From positions 62,001 to 126,000 of the forward strand of contig SPQJ01000007.1 of the NCBI GenBank assembly GCA_004570425.1: DNA of 64,000 nt, written 5' to 3'. This DNA is from Bacillus sp. AZ43 (GTDB taxonomy: Bacteria; Actinomycetota; Actinomycetes; Mycobacteriales; Geodermatophilaceae). Position 1 is the stretch's first letter. Each line of letters begins with the position of its first letter. The translations under genes and the position numbers were made by a program. Below the pieces are notes generated by a model that saw only the letters and a list, made by a program, of their open reading frames with translations, was not told where the DNA came from and made no database searches. This document shows, piece after piece, positions 17,351-27,000 of the stretch.

Positions 17351-18339
17351 CAGGCCTCCCCCGCCGCGCTCGGCTGGGACGACGCCGCCCGACGCCGATG
17401 CTGCAGTGGCACCGCGGGCATCAGCAGCGCGACCAGTGACCGGCCGGCGGCCTCCACTCCTTTGGGCAACTGGTCCCCGGTCAGACCGGCGGTCTGCAGT
17501 CGTCGGTCGATCGGAACTCGGACCACCCGCCCCTTCGACCGCAAGTCGCGGAACCGCGGACCAGCGTTGGCCTTGACCACCTGAGGCCAGCGCGCCGCGC
17601 CCACGACGGCCACCATCACCGGCTGCCCGGCGAGCTGGCTCAGCACGTGCTCGGTCAGTCGCACTCCGGGCACGGTCGGCCGGCAGACGACGACGGTGCT
17701 CGTACGGTCGGCGGCCAGCCGGGCCAGGTCCTCCGGAGAAGGCAACCCGAGATCGAGGACGGTGACCGCCGGCTCCTCGCTGATCGGGAGGACCGGCCAG
17801 CCGTCAGGCTCCACGTCAGCGACGCGGCGGTCGATCGTGACGCGGTCGCGGGAGCCACGTCGCCAGGCGCCGGCGGCGTCGGTGCCCAGCTCCGCCGCCG
17901 CTGCGGCAATCAGCCCCGACTGTCGGGGATGCGCAGTCTCCACCAGGTGCACCCGCCGGTCGGTGGCCGCGGCGGCGTCGCTGATGGCCAGCGCCACCGT
18001 GGAGGCGCCGGCACCGGCGTGTGCCGCTACGACCGTGATCCAGTCGGCCCCTAGCGCGTCGATGTCACCCCTGCCCGTGACAGCCGCGGGCGCGCTGTCA
18101 CCCCTGCTCGCGCCTCGCTGAGGCGCTCTGTCACCGCTGTCAGCCCACCGCTCGTGGAGACGCGTCGGCACGGCCGGCCTGCTTGCGGCAAATGGCGGAC
18201 GATGGGCACGCAGCTCGCGGAAAGCCTGCTGGATCTCCGCAATCGACAGCAGTCGCTCGTCGGGGTCGACGTCGGTGCCGTTGGCCACACCGCCCGTCAC
18301 GGCGCCGGCTTCGTCGACGTCCTGCAGCAGAGGACTCAC
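17347..18339 (-). CDS. MinD/ParA-like protein with degenerate P-loop
   Basis: The protein has 330 residues starting at GTG 18339 (GTGA overlap with the upstream stop). The region DWITVVAAHAGAGASTVALA aligns with the N-terminal strand and P-loop of MinD/ParA ATPases, but the loop reads GAGAST: the ATP-binding lysine is Ala and the signature lysine is missing. The rest, including VTVLDLGLPSP and VVVCRPTVPGVRLTE, keeps the fold. It may be a non-hydrolysing regulator or localiser of the secretion system. Residues of the N-terminal linker show an 11-residue G-D repeat caused by 33-bp repeats in the DNA (18063-18139), listed separately. Confidence 0.7.
   Translation of the reverse strand: MSPLLQDVDEAGAVTGGVANGTDVDPDERLLSIAEIQQAFRELRAHRPPFAASRPAVPTRLHERWADSGDRAPQRGASRGDSAPAAVTGRGDIDALGADWITVVAAHAGAGASTVALAISDAAAATDRRVHLVETAHPRQSGLIAAAAAELGTDAAGAWRRGSRDRVTIDRRVADVEPDGWPVLPISEEPAVTVLDLGLPSPEDLARLAADRTSTVVVCRPTVPGVRLTEHVLSQLAGQPVMVAVVGAARWPQVVKANAGPRFRDLRSKGRVVRVPIDRRLQTAGLTGDQLPKGVEAAGRSLVALLMPAVPLQHRRRAASSQPSAAGEAW
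18063..18139. repeat. Three 11-bp direct repeats phased at exactly 33 bp
   Basis: TGTCACCCCTG occurs at 18063-18073 and 18096-18106, and the variant TGTCACCGCTG at 18129-18139. The starts are 33 bp apart both times, about three helical turns. The core GTCACCCC is the same motif as in the array at 19156-19284. The repeats lie inside the MinD-like gene. They may be protein-binding iterons, or a by-product of an 11-residue protein repeat; the shared motif with the non-coding array favours binding sites. Confidence 0.6.
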
Positions 18340-19112
18340 GCGACAGCCGCCAGGTACTGAGGAGCCATGCCGCGCAAGGCGGTCAGCGTCCGGCTCCGCC
18401 GGCGGTACAGGGTGCGCGTCGTGATGCCGTGCGCGGTGGCGACCTTCTGGTCGGCGCGCCGGTGTTGCCGGTCGCGGCTGCACTCGGTGGCGATCAGCAG
18501 TGCGACGTCCTCGGCGTCGACCCCTGAGCGCACCGCCCACTGCAGCAGGTCGACGACGTCGAGGTCTTCCCCCTCCTCGTCGGCGCTCGCAGTTGCGATC
18601 CGACTGATGTCGCCCGTAGCGGTCAGGCTCTCGACCCGCTCGGAGTGGTAACGGCTGCTGGGTCGCAGTTCGGCGAGTACCGCCCGCCGGGTCTCGGCGC
18701 GCAGGTTCGCCGCGATCGCCCGAGGTCGGCGTCGCCATGGGTAGCGGCGGATCTGGCAGGCGAGTTCACCGACGACCACGGCGAGGATGTCGGGGCTCAG
18801 ATCTGTGAGCTGCCTGGCCATCGTCCGCACCAGTCCGCTGAGCAGGTGAAGCGTCAGCAGCAGCGCGTCGTCGTCGCGGCCGCCGTCCACAGCGGCCCGC
18901 CGGACGAGCGCGGCGAGCACGACGTCGCGGCGGTCGTCCGCGCCGCCCTCGGCCCAAATGCCGAGCAGGTCATGGACGCTGCCCAGCCCGGCCAGGCCTG
19001 GTTCGGTAGCTGCCCAACGGACGAGGGTGGCGTCGCCGTCCAGACGTGCGGCGAGCGCCGGCCAGCTGCCGACGATGGTGGGGTCGTGGAACATGTGCGG
19101 GTCCTCCGGCAT
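18336..19112 (-). CDS. HTH protein heading the conjugation operon (sigma-like/regulator)
   Basis: The protein has 258 residues. The C-terminus has a helix-turn-helix-like segment (VATAHGITTRTLYRRRSRT) after an acidic stretch, and the general layout recalls sigma-region-4-like proteins. It is the first gene of the leftward operon, and its upstream region carries five copies of GGGGTGAC, so it is a candidate autoregulator or iteron-binding protein. The start is ATG 19112; an internal Met six codons later is an alternative. I do not recognise the family firmly. Confidence 0.65.
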   Translation of the reverse strand: MPEDPHMFHDPTIVGSWPALAARLDGDATLVRWAATEPGLAGLGSVHDLLGIWAEGGADDRRDVVLAALVRRAAVDGGRDDDALLLTLHLLSGLVRTMARQLTDLSPDILAVVVGELACQIRRYPWRRRPRAIAANLRAETRRAVLAELRPSSRYHSERVESLTATGDISRIATASADEEGEDLDVVDLLQWAVRSGVDAEDVALLIATECSRDRQHRRADQKVATAHGITTRTLYRRRSRTLTALRGMAPQYLAAVA

Positions 19113-19443
19113 CGGTGTGATGCCGTCGACGCTCCGCAGAGACGTTCAACGGGTCGTCACCCCTTGGCTGGGGTGACAGGGGGGCGATCGCGTCACCCCG
19201 TGACCAGCGCTGCCCCGCTATCGCGTCCGGGGAGTCTCGGCATCCCGCACCGAGGGGTGACGAAGTGAGAAGCAAAGGGGTGACGTACCGAGGTGCGACG
19301 GCGACGGCGGCACGACCGCTTCCAGCACCGGGCACCGTCATGCGCTGAAAGCCGATCGGCCGGCGGGCAGCCAACGCACGCCTTCAGGGTGAGCGGGCGA
19401 TCCACTGCACCTGCGCGTCCCGCCGAGGCCGAGCGGGCATCAA
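19113..19443. promoter_or_regulatory. 331-bp intergenic control region of the conjugation operon
   Basis: No gene is visible. The region lies upstream of the leftward operon and downstream of the pAgo gene. It contains the GGGGTGAC array (19156-19284). A TTGAAC hexamer on the minus strand (19149-19144) lies 7 bp from the palindromic pair and could be a -35 box; no convincing -10 follows. The right part (19300-19443) shows nothing that I can interpret. An oriT or partition site here is possible but unproven. Confidence 0.5.
19156..19284. repeat. Array of five GGGGTGAC/GTCACCCC sites
   Basis: There are five exact 8-bp copies: GTCACCCC at 19156 and 19192, and GGGGTGAC at 19170, 19254 and 19277. 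The first two form a perfect inverted repeat with 8-bp arms and a 6-bp spacer (19156-19177). The same 8-mer occurs only as scattered singletons elsewhere, for example 10588 and 34600. This density upstream of an operon beginning with an HTH gene indicates operators or iterons. Confidence 0.7.
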
Positions 19444-20865
19444 CTACATGAAGAGTCGGAACTGATAGCTGCCGTCAGGCAGAGACGGCACGCGCCCGAT
19501 CATCTTGGCGAGCTTCTGGCTGTAGGAAATCGTCACGGGAGTCAGCCCGTAGAGAGCGTCGTTGTTCCAGTCGAGCTTCGACAGCGCGAGAATCTCACGG
19601 GCCGGGGTCTCGAGCGGTCCCTTCCCAGCGTCGCGGGAGAATGCGATGGGCGTGGGCAGCGCCTTCGCGGACTGATTGTAGTTTCCACCGCGTAGAGCGA
19701 CGCCGGGCGCTGTTCCCGAAACCCACAGCAGTGCCTCGGTGCCGGAGAGGTACTGGAGCGTCCCCCGAGTAACCGGCCACGCGTCGGGACGTGACCGGTT
19801 GGTGTTATCGGGAATCAGCGCGACTCCGGTCCAGGGTGTATCCGCCCTGATCTGAAGGCACTCGATGTCGGGCACCGCAGCTCCCCAGGCGTCGAAGACG
19901 CCCTCGACTTCCTCGGGGCGCCAGGTAGACGTCTTGTGGACGACCAGCCGGGCGGGCATGTCCCCTGCGCGTCGACGCTGGTAGAGGCGAGCGCTGCGGG
20001 CCATTACCGTGCGCATCTCAGCGCGGGTGAGATGCGGGTTCTCCAAGTCTCGGTCGGCGCCGACGTTGTATGCGATGAACTCAAATCCACCGCCCTCGGA
20101 GTCGAATACTTGGGAACAGCAGGTGACGAACTCGTTGGAGGTACCACCACGAATGGCGTACGCGAGCCCAACGAAGGCCGTGTCGATCGGCGTCGGCTGA
20201 ACCATGCGGAAAGGGACGCCGCCGGACTTAGAGAGCAAGGCGATCGAAAGTCGCCAGAACATCGAGCACTCGTACCTGAACTGCAGAGCTGAATCCTCGC
20301 GGATCATCTGGATGGGGCAGCCGATTGGTGCCGCTGCAGCCTTGAGGCGGTCGTGCAGGTCGAAGGCTCCGTCGGGACTTCTGCGCAGTGGCTCCCAAGC
20401 ACGTGGGAGCAGGAACACGATCACGTCCCAGGTGTCGCGAACGGTCTGAAGCTGGGTGACCGCCCTCGCCAATGCCTCGCAGACCCGCTCGTGGCCCCCG
20501 CTGCCGGTACCTGGGGTGTCGAGCGAGAGGTTGCGATGAGCGGATGTCTGCGGCAGCAGCTCGGCATGAAACAGCTCGCTAAAGCCGGGATACCGAGGGA
20601 CGTAGCTGGTGCGGTCGCTCGGGTCGTGCGGCTGGGTCACCTTTCTCAGGAAGTCATACAGGGTCTGCTGCTGGCCATGAACCGTGATGGTGGCAACACG
20701 GATGTTGCCCGTCGGTGGCACGGCGTAAGGGCCATGGTTGGCCAACCCGACAAGTGGGTGGGGATGCGTGGCTGGCGCTGATCCCGAGTCGAACTTCAGC
20801 AGCGGCTCGGGCAGGACAGCATGTGGCGCCCAGGGCTTCCCTGGGGTCACCTTCGTCGTTGTCAC
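19444..20865 (-). CDS. Short prokaryotic Argonaute (MID-PIWI, catalytically inactive)
   Basis: The protein has 473 residues, typical of short pAgos that keep only MID and PIWI domains. The MID-like block is FDLHDRLKAAAAPIGCPIQM (168-187), followed by the PIWI strands SIALLSKSGGVPFR and TAFVGLAYAIRGG. The first PIWI aspartate is replaced (VGLAYA, 232-237), and the later one falls in VVHKTS (308-313), so no DEDX tetrad is present. The role would be guide-directed sensing of invading nucleic acid, not cutting. It follows the SIR2-APAZ gene with a 4-bp overlap, the classic SPARSA arrangement. The DNA is less GC-rich than the T4SS genes. Confidence 0.9.
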   Translation of the reverse strand: MTTTKVTPGKPWAPHAVLPEPLLKFDSGSAPATHPHPLVGLANHGPYAVPPTGNIRVATITVHGQQQTLYDFLRKVTQPHDPSDRTSYVPRYPGFSELFHAELLPQTSAHRNLSLDTPGTGSGGHERVCEALARAVTQLQTVRDTWDVIVFLLPRAWEPLRRSPDGAFDLHDRLKAAAAPIGCPIQMIREDSALQFRYECSMFWRLSIALLSKSGGVPFRMVQPTPIDTAFVGLAYAIRGGTSNEFVTCCSQVFDSEGGGFEFIAYNVGADRDLENPHLTRAEMRTVMARSARLYQRRRAGDMPARLVVHKTSTWRPEEVEGVFDAWGAAVPDIECLQIRADTPWTGVALIPDNTNRSRPDAWPVTRGTLQYLSGTEALLWVSGTAPGVALRGGNYNQSAKALPTPIAFSRDAGKGPLETPAREILALSKLDWNNDALYGLTPVTISYSQKLAKMIGRVPSLPDGSYQFRLFM

Positions 20866-22661
20866 AGGGCCCTCATGCTGTAGGCCGACGTAGGGCCCAG
20901 TCGGAACTCACCGAAGGCGTCCCCGCCGAGTGCTCGTGTGAGTCGGAGCGGAGTCTCGCGGCGCTCCGGAGTAATCGCGGCAGTCCAGGCTGCGATGAGC
21001 TCAGCCCAGGTCTCGTTCTTCTTTCTGGTGACCCAACGTTCCCGGATCCAGTCGGTGGCGGGGTCGAACACGTCGAACTGGCCCTCCGGACGTTCCCAGC
21101 GTTCGACCCAAGTGAAGGGCGTGAAGATCAGCCAGCTCAAGCCCCAACGGTGCTCAAGGTGGAGTCGTACGGCCTCGGCGTAGGCACGCGGTCCCCCATC
21201 ACGGTTAGACCCGTAATCGGAGACACGCAGGTGACCATGCACGTGACCGCCATAGATCCTCTTGAACGCGGCCAGAGTCTCCTGTCGGCGCTCGTCGAGA
21301 TCGTCGAACTCGGTGAGGACGACCGCGTACTCGCGCCGGGTAATCTTGGGTCTGGTCGGCATCCGAGTGCTGAGTGCCTTGGTCAGCCCTTCGAGAGCGA
21401 GGGCGTGCAGCCCAGGGTCCAGTGCCGCCGAGGTGAGGTCGACGGTGACTGTCTCCGCAGGGCCGCCGGCCAGGGCTGCGAACGCCTCTGCTTTTCCCCA
21501 CCCCCATAGGGAGCCGCCGCTCATCACGGCCGCGCCGCGGTACTCCTGAATTCTCAACCGGTCGCGGAACTCCCGGTGGTCAGGACCGGCGAAGGAGGCG
21601 CGGAGAGCGCGGGTGGGTGCCTGAAGAATTGGCAGAGCGTTGTACCGGATCAGGGGGAATCCTTGGCGGCCGTCGGGGGGTGCCGCCGGAGTCACCCGCT
21701 TGGCGGGCTGGAGTTGGCTGACGAACGTGCGCGCGTGGCCTGGCAGCTGTACCTGGAGCGCTAGATCACCCAGGAGTTCGTCGAACGCTCCGAGCCGGAC
21801 CACGTAGGCAGAGGTGCCGGCGGCCGCGGCCCGGTCCAGGAGTTCCATGACGCGCTGTGGCGTGCGGTCGGGGTCTCGCGTGAACCACCAGACGCCGGCG
21901 GGCCACGCTCCCTCGATGTCGGCTGCGGCCTCGAGCATCGTCATAATGCTGTCGTCGCGGCCGCTGTAGCCGACAACGGCAAGTCCGTAGGTGCGGCTGA
22001 GGTCGTGCACTGCCTGTCGTAGGACTGCGTCCTGCTCGGCGAGTTCGGAGTCGAGGTTCTTCAGTGACGACTCCCGAAAGTCGCCATGGAGCTTGATGAG
22101 CATGGGCAGGGAGTCGGGGTCGAGCACCGCACGGGCGCGGTCCCGGCTTCCCAAGGCCGCGACGTTCAGCAGCCGTCGCTGCCCGGGTGAACCGACCGCC
22201 GCGTACGCCTCGGCCGAAGCCGTCTCGAGGAGCTCGTCGAAATTGGTCGTGATGACGATGTCGGTCTGTCCGCCGCTGATCAGCGCGCCAAGGACTCGCT
22301 GCCCATAGCTGGGTTGCTTGCCCGCCAGGCGTTCGCGCAGATAACGCGCGCGTGCCGACTCGTCAGGCAGGGCAAGCTCGAAGGCGCGGGAGTAGTCGTC
22401 GTCAGCACCGAACGCGACCATGCCGTTGCGACCGTCGAAGTACGCCCCTAGCTCGGCCGCGACCTTTGGGTCATTGGGGTGCAGGTTCTCCCGGAGCAGT
22501 CCGTGGCGTTCGGCGTAAACCCGCAGCAGCAGGTCGTCGCGTATCTGGGTTGCGGTCGGAAGCCCCGCGGCGGCGCTCGCCCCCGCGCCAAGCAGCCATG
22601 CGATGCGGCGCGTCTGCACGCTCCAGGAGCGCACGAAGGCGCCCTGGTCCACAACGTCCAC
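20862..22661 (-). CDS. SIR2-APAZ effector of short-pAgo system
   Basis: The protein has 599 residues. The N-terminal SIR2 NADase domain shows GAGAS (25-29), TTNFD (138-142), LHGDF with His192 (191-195) and GYSGRD (231-236), so the NAD-binding and catalytic Asn/His are kept. From about residue 310 to the C-terminus (ending FRLGPTSAYSMRAL) lies an APAZ-like region, which binds the partner pAgo. In characterised SIR2-APAZ/pAgo pairs, target recognition activates NAD+ depletion and cell death, stopping phages or plasmids. The same is inferred here. Translation starts at GTG 22661 with GGGAG about 10 nt upstream. It overlaps the pAgo gene by 4 bp. Confidence 0.9.
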   Translation of the reverse strand: MDVVDQGAFVRSWSVQTRRIAWLLGAGASAAAGLPTATQIRDDLLLRVYAERHGLLRENLHPNDPKVAAELGAYFDGRNGMVAFGADDDYSRAFELALPDESARARYLRERLAGKQPSYGQRVLGALISGGQTDIVITTNFDELLETASAEAYAAVGSPGQRRLLNVAALGSRDRARAVLDPDSLPMLIKLHGDFRESSLKNLDSELAEQDAVLRQAVHDLSRTYGLAVVGYSGRDDSIMTMLEAAADIEGAWPAGVWWFTRDPDRTPQRVMELLDRAAAAGTSAYVVRLGAFDELLGDLALQVQLPGHARTFVSQLQPAKRVTPAAPPDGRQGFPLIRYNALPILQAPTRALRASFAGPDHREFRDRLRIQEYRGAAVMSGGSLWGWGKAEAFAALAGGPAETVTVDLTSAALDPGLHALALEGLTKALSTRMPTRPKITRREYAVVLTEFDDLDERRQETLAAFKRIYGGHVHGHLRVSDYGSNRDGGPRAYAEAVRLHLEHRWGLSWLIFTPFTWVERWERPEGQFDVFDPATDWIRERWVTRKKNETWAELIAAWTAAITPERRETPLRLTRALGGDAFGEFRLGPTSAYSMRAL

Positions 22662-22719
22662 TACGAATGTTCTCCCGAGTCTGGTGCTTGAAGCGACTTC
22701 GGCCCTGGCTGAAGATGAT

Positions 22720-23079
22720 CTACCCGGCGAGCAAGTGAGCCAGCTTGTCGACCAACTGCTGCTCTGCGGCCCGTGCGGCCTGGATGTCGGTGTTGCACTG
22801 CTCAGTGGCGAGCACCGTCTTGCCGAGTACTGCGATCTCTGCGTGCCAACGGTCCGGATTCACTTCATCGCAAACGGTGAACAGCTGCAGAGCGCCCGGT
22901 TGGAGGTTGGTGGGGTGCGGGATGCGGGCGCCAGGCTTGACCTCGTGCCCGCCGACGAAGCGCTGCGATTCAATAATCATGGGGGCAACGGTAGAGGCGC
23001 CGACCGACCTCAGTCTCAGCGTCACCGTGCCGTAGCGGTCCTGCTTGTAGCGAAGAACCGCATGCTCCCACTTCTCCAC
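22720..23079 (-). CDS. Small hypothetical protein upstream of the SIR2-APAZ/pAgo pair
   Basis: The protein has 119 residues, soluble, with no recognised domain. The last 25 residues (AARAAEQQLVDKLAHLLAG) look helical. It is encoded 58 bp upstream of the SIR2-APAZ gene on the same strand, so it may be cotranscribed with the defence pair and could be an accessory or a regulator. It is also divergent from the AbiV-family gene, sharing a short promoter region (23080-23210). Function unknown. Confidence 0.55.
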   Translation of the reverse strand: MEKWEHAVLRYKQDRYGTVTLRLRSVGASTVAPMIIESQRFVGGHEVKPGARIPHPTNLQPGALQLFTVCDEVNPDRWHAEIAVLGKTVLATEQCNTDIQAARAAEQQLVDKLAHLLAG

Positions 23080-23210
23080 GCCGCGACGTTAGAGCGACAC
23101 CCGGGCGCCCACGGAAGTAGGCGGCAGTCGACACGCCGTAGCAAGCGGCGATCCGTGAATCGCCCTTGGAGACGAACGCGCACGTGCTCGATGGGGGATG
23201 CTGGACGTTG

Positions 23211-23933
23211 ATGGCACAACATGAACAGGTTGAGCGAGTCAGCGCCGAGTTCGCCCGGGACTGGTGGAAAACCCTGATGGCCAACTCGTGCGCGCTGCTG
23301 AAGGATGGCGCGATCCTCGCGGCGCACGGCAGCGCCGGTAGGGCGCAGGCGCTACTGGTACTGGCGATGGAGGAGCTGGCCAAGGCCCGATGGCTCTATG
23401 ACGCGGCCGAGTACGAGTGGAGCCGTCCCCTAGGTCTGTACGGCCTGCCCTCCACAAAGTCCGGCACCGTTCTGCTGCCGTCCGAGTTGAGCACCCGCCG
23501 ACTGCCCCACCTGCAGAAGCTGCAGGCTGCCGAACAGTTCTCCTCGGGTCTGGGCGGATTCTGGGACGCAAGCCGTCGTGAGGAGTACTACTTCCCAGCG
23601 GACTTGATCACCTTCGAAGAGGCCGCCCGTAGGCGCAACGCGGATAAGCAAGCAGGCTTCTACGTCGACCGCCTTGGCGATGCCGTTCTGACACCCTTGG
23701 CGATCCCTTCCGAGGGCATCGACCCCTTCCTTCGTCGAGCGGCGCAGTCGCTTGAGATGCACCTCATCGAGGACCACACCCGCCAGCAGGACGCCGTTGC
23801 GGTCCACGCCATCGACTCAGTTCAAGACCTCCATTGGGAAGTCCTGCCCTATGCGCATCCAGAACTGTTCGCCGACTTCGCCGATCGAATCGGCGATGTT
23901 GCTGGCCCAGCGGCTGAAGCTGAAGGCGAATGA
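23211..23933 (+). CDS. AbiV-family abortive infection protein
   Basis: The protein has 240 residues if started at ATG 23211 (an ATG at 23166 would add 15). The N-terminal helices LMANSCALLKDGAILAAHG and ALLVLAMEELAKARWLY match the AbiV signature, in which a run of helices ends in an ALxxLAxEELxKA motif. AbiV-like proteins belong to the HEPN-like superfamily and block phage translation or late development in Lactococcus. No R-x4-6-H motif is evident here. It is encoded divergently from the SIR2-APAZ/pAgo operon, forming one defence island. Confidence 0.8.
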   Translation: MAQHEQVERVSAEFARDWWKTLMANSCALLKDGAILAAHGSAGRAQALLVLAMEELAKARWLYDAAEYEWSRPLGLYGLPSTKSGTVLLPSELSTRRLPHLQKLQAAEQFSSGLGGFWDASRREEYYFPADLITFEEAARRRNADKQAGFYVDRLGDAVLTPLAIPSEGIDPFLRRAAQSLEMHLIEDHTRQQDAVAVHAIDSVQDLHWEVLPYAHPELFADFADRIGDVAGPAAEAEGE

Positions 23934-24059
23934 CCTGGGGTAGTCGGCTCGGGGCCGTCCGGGGCGGGCGGGAGACTGGCCCTCCGCACGGCTACGCGAC
24001 GTTCTGAGGTTCGTCGTCCGTCCGTAGCGGTTCACACCTCCGACCACCTCCGTCGTTGG

Positions 24060-27000
24060 TCAGCTGGCCCTGTTGATCCACTGACGGCGGAAGAGGATCT
24101 CGGCGGTTCTGGGCGGCAGGTCTTCTTCCACCTCGGCGTCGTGGTTGGCCAGGATGCGGGCAACGTAGGCGTCTGCCTCGGCCCGGTTGTCCTGCGCGTC
24201 GCAGGCCGCGACCAGATCGAGCAGGGGCACGTCCTCGTAGCTGCCGGCTTTCAGCGCCACGTGAGCGGCGGCCGCAGCGAGCTCGGGCTCGCCGGCGGCG
24301 AGGTGGTGCGTCGCGACGGTGTGCGCCACGTCGACGATCATGGCGGCGTACTCGTGGTCTAGCCGGGAGTTCTCCTCGACCAGCCAGCTGTAGCCGCCGG
24401 GCGAACCCTGCCGCGATGCGGGCAGGTCGAACGGCCGCCCAGTGACGAGGTCGAGAGCGGCGCGCAGGTCGGCGATGCCGTCGACACCGCGGGCCAGCCC
24501 GCGGACTCGCAGTCGGCGGAACAGCTCGGCGTCGATGAGGACGTCGTCGATGCGGTAGCGGCCGACCCCGCCGGCGGTGACCCCGGGCGGGAGGTAGTCC
24601 GCGCCGGTCGCCGGATTGACGCCCAGCCAGGCGCGCACGATCGAGATCGACTGCCGCACCTTTGTCTTGCCGACGACATCGGGCTCGTTGGGCCAGATCG
24701 CGGTGGCGTAGCGCTCGCTGGTCACGCCGCCGGGCCGGGTGGCCAGGTAGGCGACGATCTCGGTGTAGAACTGCCGCCGCGGGTTGCGCTCGGGCAGCGC
24801 GCCCTGCGCCCGCACTTCGACCGGGCCGAGCAGGGTCAACTTCGGCCGCGGGCAGGACGGGTCGGCCCAGTCGGCGAGGTCGGCGTCCAGGGCAGGGTCG
24901 GCGACCTCGACCTGATCGCGGATGTCTTCGTCGGTGGCCGGAGCCAGTGCCTGCACGTCCTGCTCGGTGGTCGCGGCCCGGTTCAGGTAGGTCTGCGCGG
25001 ACAGCGGTAGCACCGAGTTGGTCGTCCAGGCCGCGGTGCCTGTCTGGTGGACCACCGGCACGTCGTCCGCCTGGGCCGGCGCTGGTGGCTGCCGCCGGCT
25101 GGCGCGGGACGGGTCGACTCGAAGGCCGCCGCAGGCGTCGGCGTGCTCGTCCCAGGCCTCATCGCCGCGAGAGGGTGGGACCGGGCGGTCGTCGGTGACG
25201 GTAGCCAGCGCGAGGACCTGGGCCAGCTGCGCGGCCTCGTCGGCCGGGATCTGCTGCGCGATCAGCTCGACTCCCAGGGCGGGGACGCTGAGCATGCCGG
25301 CCTCGTCGACCGTCAGCTGCCATCGGGCGGCCTCCGCGTGGTCCGGGTCGTCGATGAGCACCAACGCGACCGCGCCGCCAGCCCGCTGCTGCTTCATGGC
25401 GGTCATCAGCCGTTCCAGCCCGGCGCTGTCCTTGGCAACTTCCGGAGCGATGAGCAGCACGTGCGGCGCCCACGCGTCGCCGGCCACGTCGCGCATCCGG
25501 CCCGACAGCACATCGACGTCGGCCATTCGCATGGCCTCGGTGACCGATTCCAGGTGGCCGTCGAGCGCCGCGATCGCCTTCTCGACGTCGTCGGTGTGGG
25601 TCAGCCGGTCGGGATTGATCTGGGCCAACTCCTTGCCGAAGCCGACCAGGGTCACCTGCAGCATCTCCGACCACGTGTTGTGCGCGAGCTCGGCAGCGAG
25701 GAACCGGGCCAGGTTCAGGCAGCGTTCGGCGTCCCCGGACAGGGATAGGGTCGCGACCCGTTCCAGGTCGAGCAGCCAGTGCTCGCCCTCGGCCGTGTAG
25801 CCCACCGACGCGAGCATGGGGAACGGTGCGAAGAAGTACGCCCGCCGCTGCTCGTCGTAGGTCAGTGGATCATCGCGCCGGATCGACCAGCGGGTGCCGG
25901 CCGAATCCACCGTCCACGGCTCCGGGGCTCCCGAGGCCGGCTCGGTGAGTACCAGAGTCAGGACGTCGTCGGTCATGCAGGCCGCCACCACGTCGGGCAG
26001 GCGAGCGGCGTCGACCCTCGCCAAATCCTGCACCAGCGCCCGCAACGCCTGGTCCAGCCAGGTGACGTCGGCACTGCCGACGCTGCCGGCCTCCTGCAGT
26101 GCTCGTTCGACGCGCAGCAGCTCTGGTGGTGCGCTGCCGATCATGCGCCCGGGACGTCGCTGCCGGAACTGCCTGCGGCGGTAGCGCAGCAGCGCGGTCA
26201 GCGAGGCCCCGGCCAGCAGCAGCCCACCGCCGGCGGCGAAGGCGACCATCGGCAGCTCCGAGGTGCTACCCGTCGACGTCTCGTCAGGCCTCGCCAGCGA
26301 CGGCTCGACGCTGTTCGGTGCAGCCGTGGGAGACGAGGTCGGGGCGCTGGTGGCCGGACCGGGCGTGGCGGGAGGCGGCGCATTGGTGCCTGGCGCGGTC
26401 GGGTCAGCTGGAGGGGTGCTGCTCGGGGCTGGCGCTGATGGCGGTGCCGGTTCGGTCGTGGGCGGTGCCGGCTCGGCTGCAGGAGGCGCCGGTGCGCTGG
26501 GCGCAGGCGTCGCGGGACTGGTCGGGTCGGGGATGCTCAGCGTCCAGCCCGGTCGGATCAGCGACGGGTCGGTGAAGGTGGCACCTCCGGGTTGGCTGCG
26601 TCCCCGGTTGAGCTCCCAGGCTTGGCGCCAGTTGTGCCCGCTGCCGGTGATCTCCTCCGTGAGGTCCCACAGGGTGTCACCGGGTTCCACCGTGACGTCC
26701 TCGACGATTCTCGCGGTGGTCGGGGCTGGGCCCATCGGCGGCAGGCCGACCGCGTCGGGCGGCAGGACCAGCACCGAGCCCGGGACGATTTCGTTGTCCG
26801 GACCCACCGCGGTCGGGTTGAGCCTGGCGATCTCCGGATAACGCAGCGGGTCCCCGAGATGCCGCTCGGCCAGCGCCCACAGGGTGTCCCGGCGCTGCAC
26901 CTGGTAGGTCGTGGTCGCGACCGGAGGCGCGTGCTCGTCCGGCATGGAGTACGCGACCGGTGTCTGCGCTATGACCGGTGCGCTGGCGTACTGCGCCGAC

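Noticed and set aside
19300-19443. Possible small gene between the repeat array and the pAgo gene
   Set aside because: Only very short frames without ribosome binding sites or recognisable residues.
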